A program made the position numbers and the translations under genes. A stretch of DNA of 64,000 nucleotides from Mortierella sp. BCC40632 (taxonomy: Eukaryota > Mortierellomycota > Mortierellomycetes > Mortierellales > Mortierellaceae): positions 1,723,501-1,787,500 of the forward strand of contig WAEK01000004.1 in the NCBI GenBank assembly GCA_011634665.1. The letters run 5' to 3'. Below are positions 60,222 through 64,000 of the stretch, one piece after another. Every line of letters begins with the position of its first letter. Position 1 is the stretch's first letter. The notes beneath the pieces are model-generated. The model saw nothing but the letters and a program-made list of their open reading frames with translations, had not been told where the DNA came from and made no database searches.

Positions 60222-61836
60222 TTACTTCATCCTCTTGATAATTGGTGAGGAATTCTGCTTTCTGAAAGAGTATTCGCGTGCTGGGAATTCGTCCACCATC
60301 CGTGACCAAAGCCATACAATCTTTCCGAAAACTGATTTGACCTCACTCTCCCAACTCTCTGAATATTTGATGAATTCAGGAAGCATGCTCATCCTGTATG
60401 ACACTGTATCATTCTCATGCAATGTGCACTCCAGGAATGCCCAACTTTGAGAATCCGTGACAATGCCATATGCCACTTGTTTCCTTCGAAGCTCCTCCTC
60501 CCCATCAAAATCATCGGACTCGCGCTTGCGTTTCCTCTCCGTTAAAGCTGACTCTAACTGTACGATATTTTGAGCAACTCCTTGTCTGAAATTTTCTTTC
60601 TTGACTTCTGTAACGCCCAGGGTGTAGTCGTGACCTTTCCTTGAGTGTATTAAGAAATCGACCGGTCCGTGTCCACGTCGGCCAGTGAGATTATATTGAG
60701 ACACAAGATACAAGTCGTCCTCGTACAACATCGTTGCTGCAGCCAAAAAAGAACTAACTAACATCGATTTGGTAGCCTCATTTGCGCCAAGTAAAGACAG
60801 AGTCCTTACTCTTGTGTCGACCTCGTCAAGAAGTCGATTTTGTGCTGATTTTTGATCATCTGACTCCAATGGCATCGTTTGTATGTTGGTGAATGGTGGT
60901 ATCATTCCGAGACTGGGGTCGGAGGCCGAAGTGATGTTGTACTCGCTACAAACATCGGCAAATGACCATGTAGCAAAGCTCTTGGTTGGAGTTTCCAGAC
61001 CGATGATAAGCTTTGTTAAAGACGTTGTTTTGGCGAACTTGAGTACTTTCCGCAGGCCGATGTCATTGGATATGGGCTCTGGCATTGACTGTCCGTTAAA
61101 AACGAATACCTCCAGGTAGTCATCATGAGCGTAATGAGGATAGAGCAGGTACATACGCGCTTTTAGATCATCCAGAGTGGCATCATCTATCACAGTCGAC
61201 CAAGTGAACGCGATCTTTTTATCCGGCTTGACAACTACTCCGAGACCTGGAGAAAATTGCATTAGTATGAAGTATTGAATACTAGCAATGTCTATTATGC
61301 GTGCTGCGAATGATCAAGTGTTAACGCTCACGTACTGATAGACGAGTCGGCAACGTCTTGTAACTTTTGGCGTAATGCTGACACCTCAAGGTGAAGTGGG
61401 TCGTTTGCTGTGGGGACCAAGAAGCGAATGAGTTATTAGTCTGTCTATCGTGACTATATCCATTGGTAGAAGACGCTCCTGGTACCTTGTAGTGCTTGTG
61501 GACGTTGGATGATAATATGGATTGTCTCTTCTGGATTGTCTCTTCTGGCAGCTCCTCAATAAAAATCCTAGAAAGTCGTACTGTTGGGCTAAGTATTTTC
61601 TGCTCGTCCAAGGTATTAACCAAAGGAGACGTTCCAATGTTGTCCGTGATTGCTATGGAGGCATGCCGGATTATGAGGTCTTTCGCTGTAATATCATCAA
61701 ACTGAGGAGACAGTGTGGCTCTAATGAGGCTCTTGAGGTCATGGACTGTCTTGATGGGGTCAATCTCGACGGGAAAGACCTGGTGTATTCTCTCTCCATC
61801 AACAAGACAGAGCAGCGTTAAGGAATGGTCAGCCAT
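60222..61836 (-). CDS. Crinkler (CRN)-family effector with PD-(D/E)XK nuclease-like C-terminus
   Basis: Two exons, 61332-61836 and 60222-61246, 1530 nt (509 aa); the C|GTGAGC donor and TCTCCAG acceptor agree in phase. Residues 1-60 are a typical CRN header: 'LTLLCLVDGERIHQVFPVEI', then K-T-V-x-D-L-K-x-L-I, and 'FDDITAKDLIIRHASI', the ubiquitin-like fold that targets CRN proteins to host or self nuclei. No classical signal peptide, which is usual for fungal CRNs. The C-terminal domain shows a restriction-endonuclease-like core: D365 in 'GPVDFLI', E382-V-K384 in 'GVTEVKKE' and a following Q393/Q398 helix, the D...ExK pattern of PD-(D/E)XK enzymes. Family knowledge suggests a DNA-damaging or chromatin-targeting effector; catalytic activity is inferred. 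The DUF4419 gene lies divergently 1.2 kb away. Confidence 0.85.
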
Positions 61837-63066
61837 AAACAGAATGACGCGAGCGCGACACAGGGTGAGAGAGAGGAAACGTAGTAGAAAAAAGAGAGGA
61901 AGAGGGGAGCGTGGATTATAGAAAGTGAGGCGGGAGAAGGATACTAGAGAATGTCACCCATCAATGGAAGGAGTTGCCATGGGTGGAGCACCAGTTCAAT
62001 TCAAACAGTCCGAGTGAAGTATCACAGAAGTAATCTGCAAATACGAGAATGTAGTCCAAAGATATGCTCAGACTACTTCAAATCATGCGGCGAATGACTG
62101 CTTTTGAAAAATGTGAATTGGGAAAAAAAGTGAGCGGTGAACGCAACATACTGTGTGGGAAAGATGCATCAAATAAGAAGAGAAGAAGAGAGGAAGAAGA
62201 AGAAGGAAGAGGAGGAGGAGAAGAAGAAGGAAGAGGAGGAAGGGTGTATCTTTGCTTGCACCACCATACAGAAATGATACTTCTCTGATTACATGTATTC
62301 TTCACCTCTTTTTTTTTTTTTTTTTTTTTTTTCTTGGTGCTTGTTGAGGACTATGACTGCAAACCTGACAAGTGGCCAAAGAAAAAAAAAAAAAAAGGTA
62401 GTCGGAGATCAGCGAGAGGCTCGATAGATACTAGCATTTATGCTACACTGGATGCAGATTCTGCAGAGATCCTTTATTTGAAGCACATCTCATGTAAGAA
62501 GTTGGCTTAGATCTTTTGCTCCTCGAACTCTACACAGGTGGTTTATATTCAGTCTCCGTCAATAGGTTAATTGGGGTCCATCCCCCATTCAAGAACGCGT
62601 CGAATTCGACACCCTCAGTAGTTGATATATTATATTATCGTCTTCCCCTCCCCTCAAGTTTAAATTTTTTGTATCGCTCCCGTATGCGATCTCGACTGTC
62701 TGGGTGTTTTTTCGTATGTGTGCAACGCAACAGGGAGAGCGAAAAAACGAAAGCGATAAACTGTCGCTTTCAACCATGAGGAAAATGACTCTTTTTGCTT
62801 TGCCAGAAATTTGCATGATTGCTTGACCGACACCCCCTGGTTGCAAGGTCTGCTTCGCCAACATTTGCCCTTCGCTTGGACCTCTGCTTGCAGCCGAGAC
62901 TGAGGAAGGCGCTGCATATATTAGAACGTGACCTGGGTTGATGACATTGACAGAGTTATTCATGTATCCGCGGCTTGAGCGGCAGGCCATTTCATTTTTA
63001 TTAAATAGCTGTTGGTTTTCCGACTTATGGCTCGCAATTGACAGCCTCAGTATCACACCCTCCACC
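61837..63066. other. Divergent intergenic region
   Basis: Contains GA-rich microsatellite (about 62170-62240), poly-T (about 62309-62332) and poly-A (about 62382-62396). A 175-codon minus-strand frame at 62589-63116 overlaps the DUF4419 start and has no recognisable domain. Confidence 0.55.
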
Positions 63067-64000
63067 ATGCCAGTCACTACCAACCCTTGCGACATACCTC
63101 TTGAAGTCCTCAACACTCGCTACTCCCAGCCTGAAGCGGCCGAATTTTACACCAAGAACCCCTATGCCATCGTTAAAGGAGATAGAGCGCTTCAAGAAAA
63201 GAAAGGCGAGGTTTTTCGATGCTCTTTTCCCCTTCCCTCCAAGGAATCTTCCGAGAAGGACCTACTCTTGCCCGCGAGCCACAACAACGGCTTCGTCGAC
63301 ACGGCTCTGAAGGCGTACAACCAGCATCATCACCTCGTCATCCGTCCCGACGATGTGTGGATATCGATTCTTTCTCAGTTCAACTTCTTTGTCAATGCAA
63401 ATTCCGAGAAGTTACGCCACCTTTTCGTCGAACATGAAGGCCAAAAGCAATTGTCAATCAAGACTTCAGATCCTCTACGCTCGTGGGATTTTGGAGGTTT
63501 GGCGGTAAAGATGGGAGAGTTGATCCAAGACCATGTTCTCGACCTGGAACTCCGTGAGTGGATTATGCCAAACTTCACCACCACCACGACTGACGACACA
63601 ATCATCTCGAGCGTTATCATGATGTCGACTCTCAAGAAGTATTTCAAGTACACTATTTACACAACGTGTGGTTTGCCAGCTGTGACTCTACTAGGTGAGA
63701 AAAGTGACTGGCAGGAGATCCTTATCAGGATCGAGAAGCTCACAGAATATGGCGAGGAGACCACTCAGTGGCGCAATCTACTCAAGGCCGTGCTGACCCG
63801 ATTTGTGGAGACCTTCGACAATCCTGATTCTAAAGAAACTAAAGCTTTTTGGAGGAAAATCGTACACTATCATGGTGGTAGTGGTCCATCCTACATCACC
63901 GGTTGGATCACAGCGTTCTGCTTCTTTAGTTCTGAAGGAGTTTCTCTTTACACCAGAGGCGGCAGGTTGACGCTGGGTGATACTGCTTTCCATAGTGTCG
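63067..64000 (+). CDS. DUF4419-domain protein (3' end beyond window)
   Basis: Open from the ATG at 63067 (context CTCCACCATGCC) to the window edge, 311 residues visible, no intron. The sequence matches the DUF4419 family: 'FVDTALKAYNQHHHLVIRPD' then 'DVWISILSQFNFFVNANSEK', 'LRHLFVEHEG', and further on 'TYTTCGLPAVTLLG'-like and 'YITGWITAFCFF' blocks that recur in the family. DUF4419 proteins are common and multicopy in Mortierella-type and other fungi; their function is unknown. The strong conservation of the PDDVW block suggests a real catalytic or binding fold. Confidence 0.82.
   Translation, partial: MPVTTNPCDIPLEVLNTRYSQPEAAEFYTKNPYAIVKGDRALQEKKGEVFRCSFPLPSKESSEKDLLLPASHNNGFVDTALKAYNQHHHLVIRPDDVWISILSQFNFFVNANSEKLRHLFVEHEGQKQLSIKTSDPLRSWDFGGLAVKMGELIQDHVLDLELREWIMPNFTTTTTDDTIISSVIMMSTLKKYFKYTIYTTCGLPAVTLLGEKSDWQEILIRIEKLTEYGEETTQWRNLLKAVLTRFVETFDNPDSKETKAFWRKIVHYHGGSGPSYITGWITAFCFFSSEGVSLYTRGGRLTLGDTAFHSV

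Noticed and set aside
62589..63116. 175-codon minus-strand ORF
   Set aside because: Overlaps the DUF4419 start antisense, has no domain and no promoter signal; kept only as a note.

Overview
The window looks like nuclear DNA of an early-diverging filamentous fungus, most probably a Mucoromycota/Mortierellomycota species close to Mortierella. The grounds are many short introns (GTAAGT-type donors, CTGAC-like branch sites, about 50-150 nt), CT-rich leaders, long A/T homopolymers and CT/GACA microsatellites, and a gene mix of fungal housekeeping genes with a Crinkler (CRN) effector, a DUF4419 protein, an etherase-type GST and small secreted proteins. The species assignment is inference.

Region 1-34 kb is a gene-dense core. 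In order: an AT-hook/zinc-ribbon/knotted-Tudor chromatin protein running off the left edge (-), the nucleolar pre-rRNA factor URB2 (-, 7 exons), divergent from it the PHD-JmjC histone demethylase JHD1 (+, 8 exons), an SPT23/MGA2-like IPT-ankyrin protein (-), a type II membrane O-fucosyltransferase-family protein (+), a 62-aa one-helix protein (-), a seven-helix membrane protein with a very long Pro/Ser/Gln-rich tail (-), an FAD-dependent aromatic-type monooxygenase (+, 6 exons) and a Sel1-repeat scaffold (+). Exon models were built by matching splice phase. URB2, JHD1, the SPT23/MGA2-like gene, the seven-helix gene and the monooxygenase close exactly in frame.

Region 34-64 kb is looser and accessory in character: long gene-poor stretches, eroded transposon-like ORFs, a segmental tandem duplication, and several secreted or stress-related genes. 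It holds a small secreted cystine-knot-like protein with a broken tandem copy, a secreted alpha/beta hydrolase, an etherase-type GST behind a CRE-like site and three 21-bp repeats, a 730-aa secreted orphan, a poly-Q C2H2 transcription factor, a possible small secreted protein, a small CBM5/12-like protein, a Gag zinc-knuckle relic, a CRN effector with a PD-(D/E)XK-type C-terminus, and a DUF4419 protein cut by the right edge. One core gene, glucose-6-phosphate isomerase, sits within it.

The strongest leads are the duplicated cystine-knot gene pair, the CRN nuclease-like effector, the apparently unanchored SPT23/MGA2-like factor with a GC-AG intron, the seven-helix receptor-like protein, the Sel1 gene split by a poly-T-bearing intron without a GT donor, and the 730-aa secreted orphan. 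No tRNA, rRNA or CRISPR array was recognised.
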